A stretch of 64,000 bases of DNA. Source: Lachnospiraceae bacterium. Its GTDB lineage: Bacteria; Bacillota; Clostridia; Lachnospirales; Anaerotignaceae. Position numbers and translations under genes: made by a program. Location: contig JAHZEA010000001.1 in NCBI GenBank assembly GCA_019422065.1, forward strand, positions 199,522 through 263,521, in the 5' to 3' direction. Position 1 is the first letter of the stretch, and every line of letters starts with the position of its first letter. Below, in pieces: positions 1 through 7,733 of this stretch. The notes below the pieces were generated by a model. It had not been told where the DNA came from. It ran no database searches and saw nothing but the letters and a program-made list of their open reading frames with translations.

Positions 1-152
1 ATCTTTTCGGTATACAGCCGCATCTGCTCCTCGGCACGCTTTAACTCTATATCCTGTAAGCTTATAAGTATAAAGCTTCCGCATACAATCATTACAATCA
101 TAACAAGGCCAAGATACATGGCTATAAGCTTGGCCTTAATGCTTTTCATCAT
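1..152 (-). CDS. walK: Sensor histidine kinase, WalK/VicK type (N-terminal fragment, cut by window edge)
   Basis: Only the first 50 codons are inside the window. They encode a short basic N-terminus (MMKSIKAK) followed by one hydrophobic membrane segment and the start of an extracytoplasmic or coiled region (LQDIELKRAEEQ), the usual beginning of a membrane sensor kinase. A run of five G lies seven bases ahead of the ATG at 152, and the gene starts 15 bp after the walR stop codon, so the two are co-transcribed. The identity rests on its position behind walR; no kinase domain is visible here. Confidence 0.75.
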   Translation of the reverse strand, partial: MMKSIKAKLIAMYLGLVMIVMIVCGSFILISLQDIELKRAEEQMRLYTEK

Positions 153-167
153 ATCATAACCCCCGGC

Positions 168-869
168 TTAAGCGCCGAAATAGTAACCTACACCGCGCTT
201 AGTAAGTATATAAACGGGTTTTCCCGGATCGTCCTCAATTTTTTCTCTTAAGCGCCTTACAGTAACATCTACCGTACGCACATCACCGAAATACTCGTAA
301 CCCCATACTTTCTCAAGCAGGGTTTCTCTTGAAAACACCTGTGTTTTTTGTGAAGCCAAAAATTTTAAAAGCTCGTATTCCCTTAATGTAAGGTCTATTG
401 TTTTGCCGTTTTTCTTTACCTCAAAAAGCTTCATGTTAATTGTAAGGCCACCAAAAGATATATCATCTTTGTTTTTGGCCTTATCAGCGCTGTCTTCTTC
501 GTTTACAGAACGTCGTCTGAGGTTTGCCTTAACCCTTGCCATAAGCTCCCTTGTGCCAAAAGGCTTTGTAACATAGTCATCAGCACCAAGCTCAAGGCCT
601 AAAACCTTGTCAACCTCCTCAGCCCTTGCCGTAAGCATAATAATAGGCGTATCGTATTTTTCGCGTATTTTGCGGCATGCGGCATAGCCGTCAAGCTTAG
701 GCATCATTAAGTCAAGAAGTATTAAGTCTGGCTCAAACTCCTCATTAAGCTTAATAGCTTCTTCGCCGTCGCCTGCCGTTATAACGTCATAGCCTTCTTT
801 TTTTAAATTATATTTTATAATATCAACAATATTTTTTTCATCATCAACTACAAGTATCCTGCTGTTCAT
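168..869 (-). CDS. walR: Response regulator WalR (OmpR/PhoB family)
   Basis: This 233-residue two-component regulator has a receiver domain (about residues 1-120) with the acidic pair D9/D10, the phosphoacceptor D53 in LLDLMMPKLDG and the conserved Lys of VTKPF. A winged-helix DNA-binding domain follows (about 135-232; the TVDVTVRRLREKIE recognition helix and RGVGYYF wing are typical). WalR of Firmicutes controls cell-wall hydrolase genes, and the sequence (GLELGADDYVTKPF, VWGYEYFGDVRTVDVTVRRLR) is close to that family. GGAGG sits a few bases before the ATG. It lies between an upstream LysM membrane protein and the downstream kinase, the usual WalRK setting. Confidence in WalR rather than a PhoB paralogue is good but not absolute. 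Confidence 0.9.
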   Translation of the reverse strand: MNSRILVVDDEKNIVDIIKYNLKKEGYDVITAGDGEEAIKLNEEFEPDLILLDLMMPKLDGYAACRKIREKYDTPIIMLTARAEEVDKVLGLELGADDYVTKPFGTRELMARVKANLRRRSVNEEDSADKAKNKDDISFGGLTINMKLFEVKKNGKTIDLTLREYELLKFLASQKTQVFSRETLLEKVWGYEYFGDVRTVDVTVRRLREKIEDDPGKPVYILTKRGVGYYFGA

Positions 870-887
870 ATAAAAACACCTCCGCTG

Positions 888-1697
888 TTAAGGGTTGTAT
901 TTAACTGTTAAAAACGGTACTTGTTTTTTTACTTTAATTTCCTGCCCTATTTTAAGTGTGTCACTTGTCATTGAATTAAGACTTTTAAGGTCGTCTATAG
1001 TCATACCAAACTTATTGGCCACAGACCAAACACTGTCACCTTGGGCAATAGTGTATACATCGTCCTGCTCGGTTGTGTATGTCAGTTTTTTGTATGCCTC
1101 CTCAAATGTGAGTATTTCGGACGAATCTACAAAATCCGTTACCGTTGATACATTCTGCTCAAATGTGCACTTTGTAACATCGGCATTTTCCGGTGCAAAC
1201 TTGCCTTTAATACTTTCAAGAAGGTTTTCGGCCTCGGTTTTGGTTTCCAAAACAACTGTTTTTTTGTTGTCTATCATAATAATACCAGCCTCAACCTCAT
1301 AAGATGCCGCCTCTTTAACCTTTGTAACAGCATACTCAACCGTAACCATGTCCTTAGACGACGCATGAACAGGCTGCAGCGTAATTTCGTCTTTTATTCT
1401 AACATTAGTATTAAGGTCTTTGCTTAAAGACGCTGTAGCCGTATTTAATATATCATCTGATGTAAGATTTGTTTTATCAATGGTGCATACAACATTCTGT
1501 CCTACCATAACATTATATGCATTTTTGCCAAAAAACACCTGAAAAATAATAAATATAATAACCGCCAGAACCAAAACCAAAGCCGTAATGGCTTTTATCT
1601 TTTTTTCTCTTTGCTTTTTTTCTCTGGCGGCCTTGCGGTTTTCGGCGCCGTAGGTTCTTATGCTATGATTAGCCGTCGGTTTCCTTTTTGTACTCAC
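888..1697 (-). CDS. Membrane-anchored LysM protein, probably a C-terminally shortened LysM/G5/M23 peptidoglycan hydrolase
   Basis: The 269-residue product begins with a basic cytoplasmic stretch rich in Lys and Arg, has one transmembrane helix at about residues 36-57, a central extracytoplasmic region with no enzymatic motif I recognise, and a LysM peptidoglycan-binding domain near the end (VYTIAQGDSVWSVANKFGM...LKIGQEIKV). It ends about ten residues later, at PFLTVKYNP. In many Clostridia a protein of this layout next to walRK continues with a G5 domain and an M23 peptidase domain, and PFLTVK resembles the beginning of that G5 segment. Here only 18 bp separate the stop from walR. The gene therefore looks like a form that lost its catalytic half, which is inference. 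Confidence 0.7.
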   Translation of the reverse strand: MSTKRKPTANHSIRTYGAENRKAAREKKQREKKIKAITALVLVLAVIIFIIFQVFFGKNAYNVMVGQNVVCTIDKTNLTSDDILNTATASLSKDLNTNVRIKDEITLQPVHASSKDMVTVEYAVTKVKEAASYEVEAGIIMIDNKKTVVLETKTEAENLLESIKGKFAPENADVTKCTFEQNVSTVTDFVDSSEILTFEEAYKKLTYTTEQDDVYTIAQGDSVWSVANKFGMTIDDLKSLNSMTSDTLKIGQEIKVKKQVPFLTVKYNP

Positions 1698-1786
1698 ACT
1701 GCGCGCCTCCCTTTAGAGAACCTTCTTTGTAACTCTTTGTAATTTTCCTTATAATTTGTATAGCATTTGCATTTTTTAATAAACAA

Positions 1787-2455
1787 TTACTTTTTAAGTG
1801 ATTCCAATATAACCTGTGTCTGGTGCTCTATATGTTCAGCCATAACTTTCTCGCCCATAGCCTCGTCATGCTTTTCAACAGCCTCTATTATATTTCTGTG
1901 GTGATTTATAACGGCTGTCTTTGTTTCGTAAACTTTAAGGTATGCCATTCTGTAGCGGTATACCTGTGCCTGAATATTGCTTATAATAGCCACCAGTTTT
2001 AAATTACCGGCTGAGCGGAATAAAACATCGTGGAATTTCTCGTCAGATGTAGCTACAGCTTCATAGTCCTCATTTTCAAAAGCCTTTTCAAACTCCGCAT
2101 TATACGCCTTCAGCTCTTTAAGGCTTTCCTCATCCATTTTCTGACAAGCGTGGCGTATGCTGACTACTTCCAGAGCCTTTCTTATTTCCAATATGTTTTT
2201 AATATCCTCAGCACTAATGTCCAGTACCTGTGCGCCTCTGCGTGGTATAAGCTCAACTAAGTTTTCCTGCTCCAGCATTCTTAAAGCTTCCCTTACAGGG
2301 GTGCGGCTAACACCCAATTTATCAGCCAGATGGTTTCCCAAAAGCCTTTCACCAGGCTTAAGCTGGCCTTTTAATATAGCGTCCCGCAGATTGTTAAAAA
2401 CAACTTCTCTTAACGGAAGATACTCATTAGCATTTACTTCAAACTTATATTCCAT
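1787..2455 (-). CDS. GntR family transcriptional regulator with FCD ligand-binding domain
   Basis: The product has an N-terminal winged helix-turn-helix of the GntR type (about residues 12-75; LREVVFNNLRDAILKGQLKPGERL and GVSRTPVREALRMLE are diagnostic). An all-helical FCD domain (about 85-215) follows, which in this family binds a small carboxylate or sugar acid, often with a metal held by conserved Asp/His. The start at 2455 is chosen because GAGGAGG lies just ahead of that ATG; a longer frame would overlap ispE with no ribosome site. It begins 13 bp after the ispE stop, so it is probably co-transcribed with ispE. The ligand cannot be read from sequence. Confidence 0.88.
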   Translation of the reverse strand: MEYKFEVNANEYLPLREVVFNNLRDAILKGQLKPGERLLGNHLADKLGVSRTPVREALRMLEQENLVELIPRRGAQVLDISAEDIKNILEIRKALEVVSIRHACQKMDEESLKELKAYNAEFEKAFENEDYEAVATSDEKFHDVLFRSAGNLKLVAIISNIQAQVYRYRMAYLKVYETKTAVINHHRNIIEAVEKHDEAMGEKVMAEHIEHQTQVILESLKK

Positions 2456-2468
2456 ACAAAACTCCTCC

Positions 2469-3341
2469 TCAATCCCGCGGATTAACCGTTTGAGTTGAAT
2501 AAACCTCTGTAATGCCAAATTCTTTTTTTATGCTTTCGCATACATACTGTGCCTTTTCCTCACTGTCGAAAAGACCAAATACAGACGGCCCGCTTCCGCT
2601 CATGGCACTTGCCAAAGCGCCGTTATTAATCATAAACTCCTTAAGACGGCATATAACCGGGTACTTTACTGCCGTAACCGTTTCAAGCACGTTAAGCACA
2701 CTGTCTGATATAGCTTTTTTGTCTGACATATCAATAGCCTTAAGCACAGCTTTAGTGTCAGGCCGCTTTGTTATTTTGTCAATTTCAAGTGCCTTGTAAA
2801 CTGCGGCAGTTGATACGTCTATATCAGGCTTTGCTATAACGGTGTAAAAAAGCGGACAGTCTTTAATATATACTAATTTGTCTCCTAAGCCAAAAGCAAA
2901 AGCAGTTCCGTTTTTAATACAAAACGGTACATCCTTGCCTATTGCAGAAGCAAACTTATGAAACTTTTCAATAGGCACTGATGGCAGAAAAAGCTCCCTC
3001 ATGGCTTTAATAACAGCCGCCGCGTCGGCACTTCCACCCGCAAGGCCTGCGGCAACAGGTATGCGCTTTTGAATGTGTATGTCAACACCGTTTTTCAGCT
3101 CGTACTTTTCAATTATACCCTCTGCCGCCCTGTAGGCCGTATTGTTAGGGCCTAAAGGCACCTTTGAGCTGTTTGAAAATACACGAACTATGCCCAAATC
3201 GTTTTTTTCCACCTCAACGGTATCATGCAGACCAACGGACTGCATAATCATTTCCAGCTCGTGGTATCCATTTTCAAGCCGTCTTAACACGTTAAGGGTT
3301 AAATTAATTTTAGCGTAAGCTTTAATCAAAATCTTATCCAT
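2469..3341 (-). CDS. ispE: 4-diphosphocytidyl-2-C-methyl-D-erythritol kinase
   Basis: IspE phosphorylates CDP-ME on the 2-hydroxyl in the methylerythritol phosphate route to isoprenoids. The 290-residue product is a full-length GHMP kinase: an N-terminal AKINLTLNVL motif, the ATP-binding loop PVAAGLAGGSADAAA at about residues 91-105, and the C-terminal GHMP motif MSGSGPSVFG. The catalytic Lys (K11) and Asp of the family appear to be present. The gene lies immediately upstream of a GntR regulator. The Shine-Dalgarno is weak, which is noted but does not threaten the call. Confidence 0.96.
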   Translation of the reverse strand: MDKILIKAYAKINLTLNVLRRLENGYHELEMIMQSVGLHDTVEVEKNDLGIVRVFSNSSKVPLGPNNTAYRAAEGIIEKYELKNGVDIHIQKRIPVAAGLAGGSADAAAVIKAMRELFLPSVPIEKFHKFASAIGKDVPFCIKNGTAFAFGLGDKLVYIKDCPLFYTVIAKPDIDVSTAAVYKALEIDKITKRPDTKAVLKAIDMSDKKAISDSVLNVLETVTAVKYPVICRLKEFMINNGALASAMSGSGPSVFGLFDSEEKAQYVCESIKKEFGITEVYSTQTVNPRD

Positions 3342-3750
3342 AATACATTCACCAAAATATAAAATGATTTATACAGTATACAGCTTTATTATATCCAAAC
3401 CGCACAAATAAAGCAATATCAATACTGTTTTTGCGGCATATCGGCGTATTTTGACACATTCTTTTCCGGTATATAAAAAATAATATACAAAAAACATAAA
3501 ACTTAAGTATAACCGCCTTTTCCACTTTAAAACAGCATTCTTTCACTCAGCCACTAAAAAAACAGCTCTAAGAGCATAGAACCATATTAAGAAAATAATT
3601 TTGTTCAGCCTTATTATTGGCACTTTATAAAACATTAAAGCACGAAACCTTCTGCCAGCGCAAAGGATTTCGTGCTTTCTCATAAAACTTCATAAAAGTT
3701 CAGTAATAATTCGGTTTATTAAACCAGTAAATAAGCTTTTAAACTTTCAA
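3342..3750. other. Intergenic region without a supported gene
   Basis: About 400 bp upstream of ispE. It holds the imperfect hairpin listed at 3637-3678 and AT-rich sequence that presumably carries the ispE promoter. A 65-codon open frame on the minus strand (3349-3546) has no ribosome site and no recognisable protein composition, so I do not call it. Confidence 0.6.
3637..3678 (-). terminator. Imperfect hairpin, likely terminator of the stalk-domain gene
   Basis: AAAGCACGAAA...CCTT pairs with AAGG...TTTCGTGCTTT around a nine-base loop. It lies about 70 bp past the stop of the minus-strand gene ending at 3751. The U-tract is weak, so termination efficiency is uncertain. Confidence 0.5.
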
Positions 3751-4395
3751 TTAAAAGTTTATGTTTACTTTCTCTGTATCTATAGCCTCTCCCCACTCTT
3801 TGGAATTGAAAATATGCAGGTTGAATTCCGCATTTTCAATCTGTTCAGCTTGTGATATACCTATATCCTTTAAACTCCAAAGCGGCAGATAAATTCCGTC
3901 AACGGCTTTTTTACCGCTTACTACATCACATGAGAATATAGGCTCAAACATAATGCCGTTTAATGAAAAATCACGAACTTGGAAAGTGTAATCTTTATCT
4001 GTATTATTTTCAATAGTAAGGTTTATGTTTATTTCACCAAAATCATTTACGCTTAAACCGGTATATGTTACCTTTAAACCGTTGCTGTCATATATAACCT
4101 CATTGGCCTGAGTTGAGGCATTTGTTTCAGCTGAGCCGATATAAACAGTATTTGTTTGAGCATCCCAGCTTACATCTTTGCCTAAAGCCTCACCTATGGC
4201 CCTTACAGGCAGATAAGTTGTACCGTTATAAATAAAAGGCTCAGTACTTGTGGAAACTTCTTTTCCGTCAACAACAATTTTAATATCGTTATATACCGCA
4301 TCTATTTTCTGTGAACCAGTCTGAGCAAAAACGGTTCCGCAGTTAGCACATAAAGCCATAGAAAGGCCGCATAAAGCCAAAAATTTAATTTTCAT
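3751..4395 (-). CDS. Secreted protein with copper-amine-oxidase-like (stalk) domain
   Basis: The product has a signal peptide (MKIKFLALCGLSMALCANCGTVFA) followed by a copper amine oxidase N-terminal-like domain (about residues 28-85: VVDGKEV, PFIYNGTTYLPVRAIGEALGKDVSWDAQTNTVYIG). This is a non-catalytic stalk fold common in secreted clostridial proteins. The C-terminal 120 residues form a beta-rich region (LKVTYTGLSVNDFGEININLTIENNTDKDYTFQVRD style) that resembles immunoglobulin-like or DUF5067-type modules. The start at 4395 follows an AGGAGG eight to nine bases upstream. No catalytic residues are evident; the function is unknown. Confidence 0.75.
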   Translation of the reverse strand: MKIKFLALCGLSMALCANCGTVFAQTGSQKIDAVYNDIKIVVDGKEVSTSTEPFIYNGTTYLPVRAIGEALGKDVSWDAQTNTVYIGSAETNASTQANEVIYDSNGLKVTYTGLSVNDFGEININLTIENNTDKDYTFQVRDFSLNGIMFEPIFSCDVVSGKKAVDGIYLPLWSLKDIGISQAEQIENAEFNLHIFNSKEWGEAIDTEKVNINF

Positions 4396-4510
4396 ATACT
4401 CCAACCTCCTCTTTTGTTGCATTTTGTTTTATATAATTAATATGCATATAATAATTTTATCATATACACCGTATATTTCAATTAATTAAAAAAATTGTCA
4501 TAAAAAAATT

Positions 4511-4550
4511 AAAAAAGGCCCTGCTTATTTAAGTTTTAAGGGCCTTTTAG
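4511..4550 (-). terminator. Rho-independent terminator of bcp
   Basis: AAAAGGCCC pairs with GGGCCTTTT. On the minus strand the stem is followed by a long U-rich stretch. It lies about 20 bp after the bcp stop codon. Confidence 0.85.
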
Positions 4551-4567
4551 AATATTACTTTTTATAC

Positions 4568-5023
4568 TTAGCTTAACTCATTAAGCATATCCTGCGGGTT
4601 TTGAGCGGCTTTAACTTTTGTAAAAACATTCTCCACAACACCGTTTTCGTCTATTATATAAGTCGTTCTTACAGTGCCCATACTTACTTTGCCGTAAAGC
4701 TTTTTCTCCTGCCAAACACCGTATGCTTCCATTACCTCATGTTCAGGGTCAGAAAGCAGTATAAAAGGCAGAGAGTATTTTTCCTCAAATTTTTTGTGGC
4801 TTTTAACTGTATCTTTGCTTACACCTATTATAACAGCGCCTTTTTTAGAAAACTCATCAAAAAGCTCGGCAAAGCCCTTTGCCTGTGCCGAACAGCCCGG
4901 TGTCATATCCTTTGGATAAAAATAAAGCACAACTTTTTTACCCAAAAAATCCGAAAGCTTAACTTCATTGTCGTTTTGGTCTTTTAACGTAAAATCAACG
5001 GCTTTTTGTCCTATTTCAAGCAA
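4568..5023 (-). CDS. bcp: Thioredoxin-dependent thiol peroxidase, Bcp/PrxQ peroxiredoxin
   Basis: The enzyme reduces hydrogen peroxide and organic peroxides. The family fold is clear (AVDFTLKDQNDNEVKLSDFLGKKVVLYFYPKDMTPGCSAQA), with the peroxidatic Cys in TPGC at about residue 44 and the conserved Arg in TVRTTYIIDE. The second Cys found five residues later in E. coli Bcp is absent (GCSAQAKGF), so this looks like a one-Cys form that would depend on an external thiol. The start is a TTG at 5023, eight bases after a perfect AGGAGG; the TTG two codons earlier is too close to it. The next gene upstream (ending at 5039) is another redox protein, 15 bp away, suggesting an operon. Confidence 0.9.
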   Translation of the reverse strand: MLEIGQKAVDFTLKDQNDNEVKLSDFLGKKVVLYFYPKDMTPGCSAQAKGFAELFDEFSKKGAVIIGVSKDTVKSHKKFEEKYSLPFILLSDPEHEVMEAYGVWQEKKLYGKVSMGTVRTTYIIDENGVVENVFTKVKAAQNPQDMLNELS

Positions 5024-5038
5024 AATCAAAACCTCCTA

Positions 5039-5809
5039 TTAAACAAATATCTCGTCTTCTTTAGGCACGCTTAATTTTTTAGAGAACATATCCGCAAATT
5101 CAATATATTCCTTTGTTTTAATAACTTTAGAGCCAAAAGGACAAATCCTTATGCACCTAAAGCACGAAATACACTTATTAGTGTCTATAGTTTTAAAATC
5201 GTCAAAAGATATAGCACCCTGCGGACAGCTTTTGGCGCATAACCCGCATTTTTTGCATGTATCTTCAGTCTGTGGATAAAAACTTCCGCCGTTTCCTCCG
5301 TCTTTATACGGGAAATTGCCTTTAACATCGGGTATTGAAAAAATGCCTTTTTCTATTTTTTCCAATACACCTTTAGCCAAAACACGGCATTTTTCCAAAT
5401 CAGCATTATTAGGCCTATCTACCTGAATTTGGCCGTATGTGTGCCTGCCAACAATGGCACCAAAACCAAGAGGTATAAAATTTCTTTCAATAAGTATGTT
5501 TTTCATCTCAAGAAGTGCGTCGTCATAGTCTCTGTTGCCGTATGTAACTATACCTATGCACTTGGCAAAATTTCCGTTCAGTTTGCTCAGCTTTTCCGCA
5601 AAACCTTTAAATAAACGTCCTCCGTAAACAGGCGCCGAAAAAACAATAAAATCGTTTATATCGAATTTCATGCTTTCATTAAAAGAAACCGGCTTTGTCA
5701 AATCTATTTCTTCAATATTGCGCCCTACAACACCAGCAGTAGCTAAGGCGCATTTTCTGCTGTTTCCCGTAGGAGAAAAGTATACAGCAATAGCTTTGTT
5801 CAGCTTCAA
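5039..5809 (-). CDS. EFR1-type ferredoxin with flavodoxin-like domain
   Basis: The N-terminal half is a flavodoxin-like fold (AVYFSPTGNSRKCA phosphate-binding loop at the start; FSAPVYGGRLF), and the C-terminal half carries two [4Fe-4S] motifs, CKKCGLCAKSCPQGAI and CISCFRCIRICPFGSK. Such proteins shuttle low-potential electrons through FMN and Fe-S centres in anaerobes; the partner is unknown. I place the start at the TTG at 5809 because AGGAGG lies nine bases upstream of it. Longer readings begin without a ribosome site and would translate through that AGGAGG. It probably forms an operon with bcp. Confidence 0.87.
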   Translation of the reverse strand: MKLNKAIAVYFSPTGNSRKCALATAGVVGRNIEEIDLTKPVSFNESMKFDINDFIVFSAPVYGGRLFKGFAEKLSKLNGNFAKCIGIVTYGNRDYDDALLEMKNILIERNFIPLGFGAIVGRHTYGQIQVDRPNNADLEKCRVLAKGVLEKIEKGIFSIPDVKGNFPYKDGGNGGSFYPQTEDTCKKCGLCAKSCPQGAISFDDFKTIDTNKCISCFRCIRICPFGSKVIKTKEYIEFADMFSKKLSVPKEDEIFV

Positions 5810-6033
5810 TGGAATCTTCCTCCTTTTAGCATTCATAATATGTTTACTATTACACATTTGATAATACTACATTTATCCGTATTATGGAATTTTATTTTAA
5901 AAATTTTAGAAATTTTTTCACGATTTATTTTGAAATAAAGCGCAATTAATATAAAACCATTGTGTAATTTAATAAAATATGGCAAATCATATAAAAAACG
6001 ATATAATTAAAATAACATAATTTAAAATTTGTG

Positions 6034-6061
6034 TTGCAATAAAAATCAGATGTGCTATAAT
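6034..6061 (+). promoter_or_regulatory. Sigma-A promoter of the DAHP synthase gene
   Basis: A -35 TTGCAA at 6034-6039 and a perfect -10 TATAAT at 6056-6061 are 16 bp apart, and TG one base before the -10 makes it an extended -10. Transcription should begin near 6068. Confidence 0.8.
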
Positions 6062-6075
6062 ACTTTAAACTGTAA

Positions 6076-6087
6076 CACTTTAAAGTG
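6076..6087. promoter_or_regulatory. Perfect palindrome just inside the DAHP synthase leader, candidate operator
   Basis: CACTTTAAAGTG is a perfect 12-bp palindrome about 10 bp downstream of the predicted transcription start, a position where a repressor would block elongation. No regulator can be named. Confidence 0.45.
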
Positions 6088-6130
6088 CGATTATGACCCT
6101 ATTATTAATAAAGAAAAGAGGTAAATATAT

Positions 6131-7159
6131 ATGGAAATGGAATTTAAAAGAAAACTGCCTATACCTTCTGAAATTAAAGAAATGATTCCTGTAGATGAAA
6201 AAGTACATGAAATAAAAAAACAGCGCGATGAGGAAATAAAAAACGTATTTGCCGGCAAAAGTGATAAATTAATACTTGTTATAGGCCCATGCTCCGCTGA
6301 CAGAGAGGAACCTGTTATAGACTATATCCACCGTTTAGCTGATGTAAACGATAAAGTTAAAGATAAACTTATACTTATACCGCGTATTTACACCAACAAA
6401 CCGCGTACTACAGGCAAAGGCTATAAAGGCATGGCCCTTCAGCCAGACCCTGAAAAAAAGCCGGATATGCTTGAGGGCCTTATTTCAATAAGAAAACTTC
6501 ACAAAAGAGCCGTTGAGGAAACAGGCCTTACAACAGCCGATGAAATGCTTTACCCTGAAAATCACCGCTACCTTTCAGACCTGCTTTCTTATGTAGCCGT
6601 AGGCGCCCGCTCAGCCGAAGACCAACAGCACAGGCTTACAGCCAGCGGTATAGGCATACCTTGCGGAATGAAAAACCCTACCAGCGGCGACCTTTCAGTT
6701 ATGCTCAACTCCATTGAAGCGGCACAGTGCGCCCACACATTCCTTTACCGTGGTTGGGAAGTAACAACAAAAGGCAACGAGTTTACTCATGCCGTACTGC
6801 GCGGCGCTGTTGACAGACATGGTCAGAACATACCAAACTACCATTACGAAGATTTGGTTCGCCTTTTTGACATGTACTCAGAAAGAAACCTTGAAAACCC
6901 TGCTGTAATTGTGGATACAAACCACGCTAACTCATCTAAAAAATATATAGAACAAATAAGAATAGCTAAAGAAGTTCTTCACAGCTGCAAATACTCTGAT
7001 GATGTTAAAAAAATGGTAAAAGGCTTTATGATTGAAAGCTATATTGAAGACGGCTGCCAGAAAATAGGCGACGGCGTATACGGCAAATCCATTACAGACC
7101 CATGCCTTGGCTGGGAAAAAACCGAAAGACTTATACTTGATATAGCAGATATGGTTTAA
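6131..7159 (+). CDS. aroF: 3-deoxy-7-phosphoheptulonate synthase (DAHP synthase, AroF/G/H type)
   Basis: The enzyme condenses phosphoenolpyruvate with erythrose 4-phosphate, the first step of the shikimate route to aromatic amino acids. The 342-residue product has the class I alpha DAHP synthase motifs: VIGPCSADREEP at about residue 50, KPRTTGKGYKG, the DEMLYPENHRYL block, SAEDQQHR (usually GARTTESQ.HR), GMKNPTSGD and VDTNHANSSK. The N-terminus matches the E. coli AroG type, in which that region helps bind the feedback amino acid; which amino acid inhibits this one cannot be told. The gene is monocistronic with its own promoter. The symbol is generic for the paralogue group. Confidence 0.93.
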   Translation: MEMEFKRKLPIPSEIKEMIPVDEKVHEIKKQRDEEIKNVFAGKSDKLILVIGPCSADREEPVIDYIHRLADVNDKVKDKLILIPRIYTNKPRTTGKGYKGMALQPDPEKKPDMLEGLISIRKLHKRAVEETGLTTADEMLYPENHRYLSDLLSYVAVGARSAEDQQHRLTASGIGIPCGMKNPTSGDLSVMLNSIEAAQCAHTFLYRGWEVTTKGNEFTHAVLRGAVDRHGQNIPNYHYEDLVRLFDMYSERNLENPAVIVDTNHANSSKKYIEQIRIAKEVLHSCKYSDDVKKMVKGFMIESYIEDGCQKIGDGVYGKSITDPCLGWEKTERLILDIADMV

Positions 7160-7204
7160 TACTGTTTTGCTATTATTATAAACAGATTAAATATTCAGCC
7201 TCCG

Positions 7205-7252
7205 TTGACAAAGGTACGAAATCATACTATACTCATAGTACGAATTCGTACC
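7205..7252 (+). promoter_or_regulatory. marR-MATE promoter with overlapping operator
   Basis: TTGACA (7205-7210) and TATACT (7228-7233) are separated by exactly 17 bp. A palindrome GTACGAATTCGTAC spans 7238-7251, at the expected start site, and one further half-site GGTACGAA (7213-7220) lies inside the spacer. This layout is what an autoregulating MarR protein would need. Confidence 0.85.
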
Positions 7253-7280
7253 TTTTTTATTTTATGTGGGGTGAATTAAT

Positions 7281-7733
7281 ATGGAAAATGAAGTTAAGGA
7301 ACAAATAGCACTTTTAAACTCAGCCATGAGCCGTGTACTGAATGTTTATGAAAATCTTGCTAAAAAGCATGGCTTAAACTACAACTCCCTTATGGTGCTT
7401 TATACCATGTACGAAGTGGATGTATGCACCCAAAAAACCGTAAGCCAAAGATGGCTAATACCAAAACAAACGGTTCATTCAATATTAAAGGAGTTTGAGA
7501 AAAAAGGATATATATATTTTGAGCCGTACCCAAACAATAAACGTGAAAAAATATTAAAGCTTACGCCTGAAGGCAGACTTTTTGCCGACAGTGTTCTTGA
7601 AAAAGTAAATTACATAGAAGAAAAAACAATGGAAAATTTAGGGGATAAAACCCGAAGTAGCCTTGTAGAAAGCACAATGGCACATTGCGAGGAGTTTGAG
7701 CGAATATTCAAAGAGGAGATGCTTAATGAATAA
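7281..7733 (+). CDS. MarR family transcriptional regulator
   Basis: This 150-residue winged-helix protein has the MarR layout: an N-terminal dimerisation helix (IALLNSAMSRVLNVYENLAKKHGL), the helix-turn-helix at about residues 55-80 (RWLIPKQTVHSILKEFEKKGYI), the wing (PYPNNKREKILKLTPEGR) and a C-terminal helix. GGGGTGAATTAAT supplies the ribosome site. Its stop overlaps the start of the efflux gene by eight bases, so the pair is one operon. It most likely represses itself and the transporter through the palindrome at 7238-7251 and releases it on binding a drug-like ligand. Confidence 0.93.
   Translation: MENEVKEQIALLNSAMSRVLNVYENLAKKHGLNYNSLMVLYTMYEVDVCTQKTVSQRWLIPKQTVHSILKEFEKKGYIYFEPYPNNKREKILKLTPEGRLFADSVLEKVNYIEEKTMENLGDKTRSSLVESTMAHCEEFERIFKEEMLNE

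Larger units (their letters stand above)
5810..6130. promoter_or_regulatory. Divergent intergenic region
   Basis: This AT-rich 320 bp gap separates the minus-strand ferredoxin gene from the plus-strand DAHP synthase gene. The right end contains the promoter and palindrome given separately. I see no small gene. Confidence 0.6.

Noticed and set aside
895..1302. Plus-strand open frame of 135 codons opposite the LysM gene
   Set aside because: Mirror of a well-supported gene on the minus strand, without a ribosome site.
3349..3546. 65-codon open frame upstream of ispE
   Set aside because: No ribosome site, low-complexity hydrophobic and Tyr/Phe/Cys-rich composition, no recognisable family; likely chance in AT-rich DNA.
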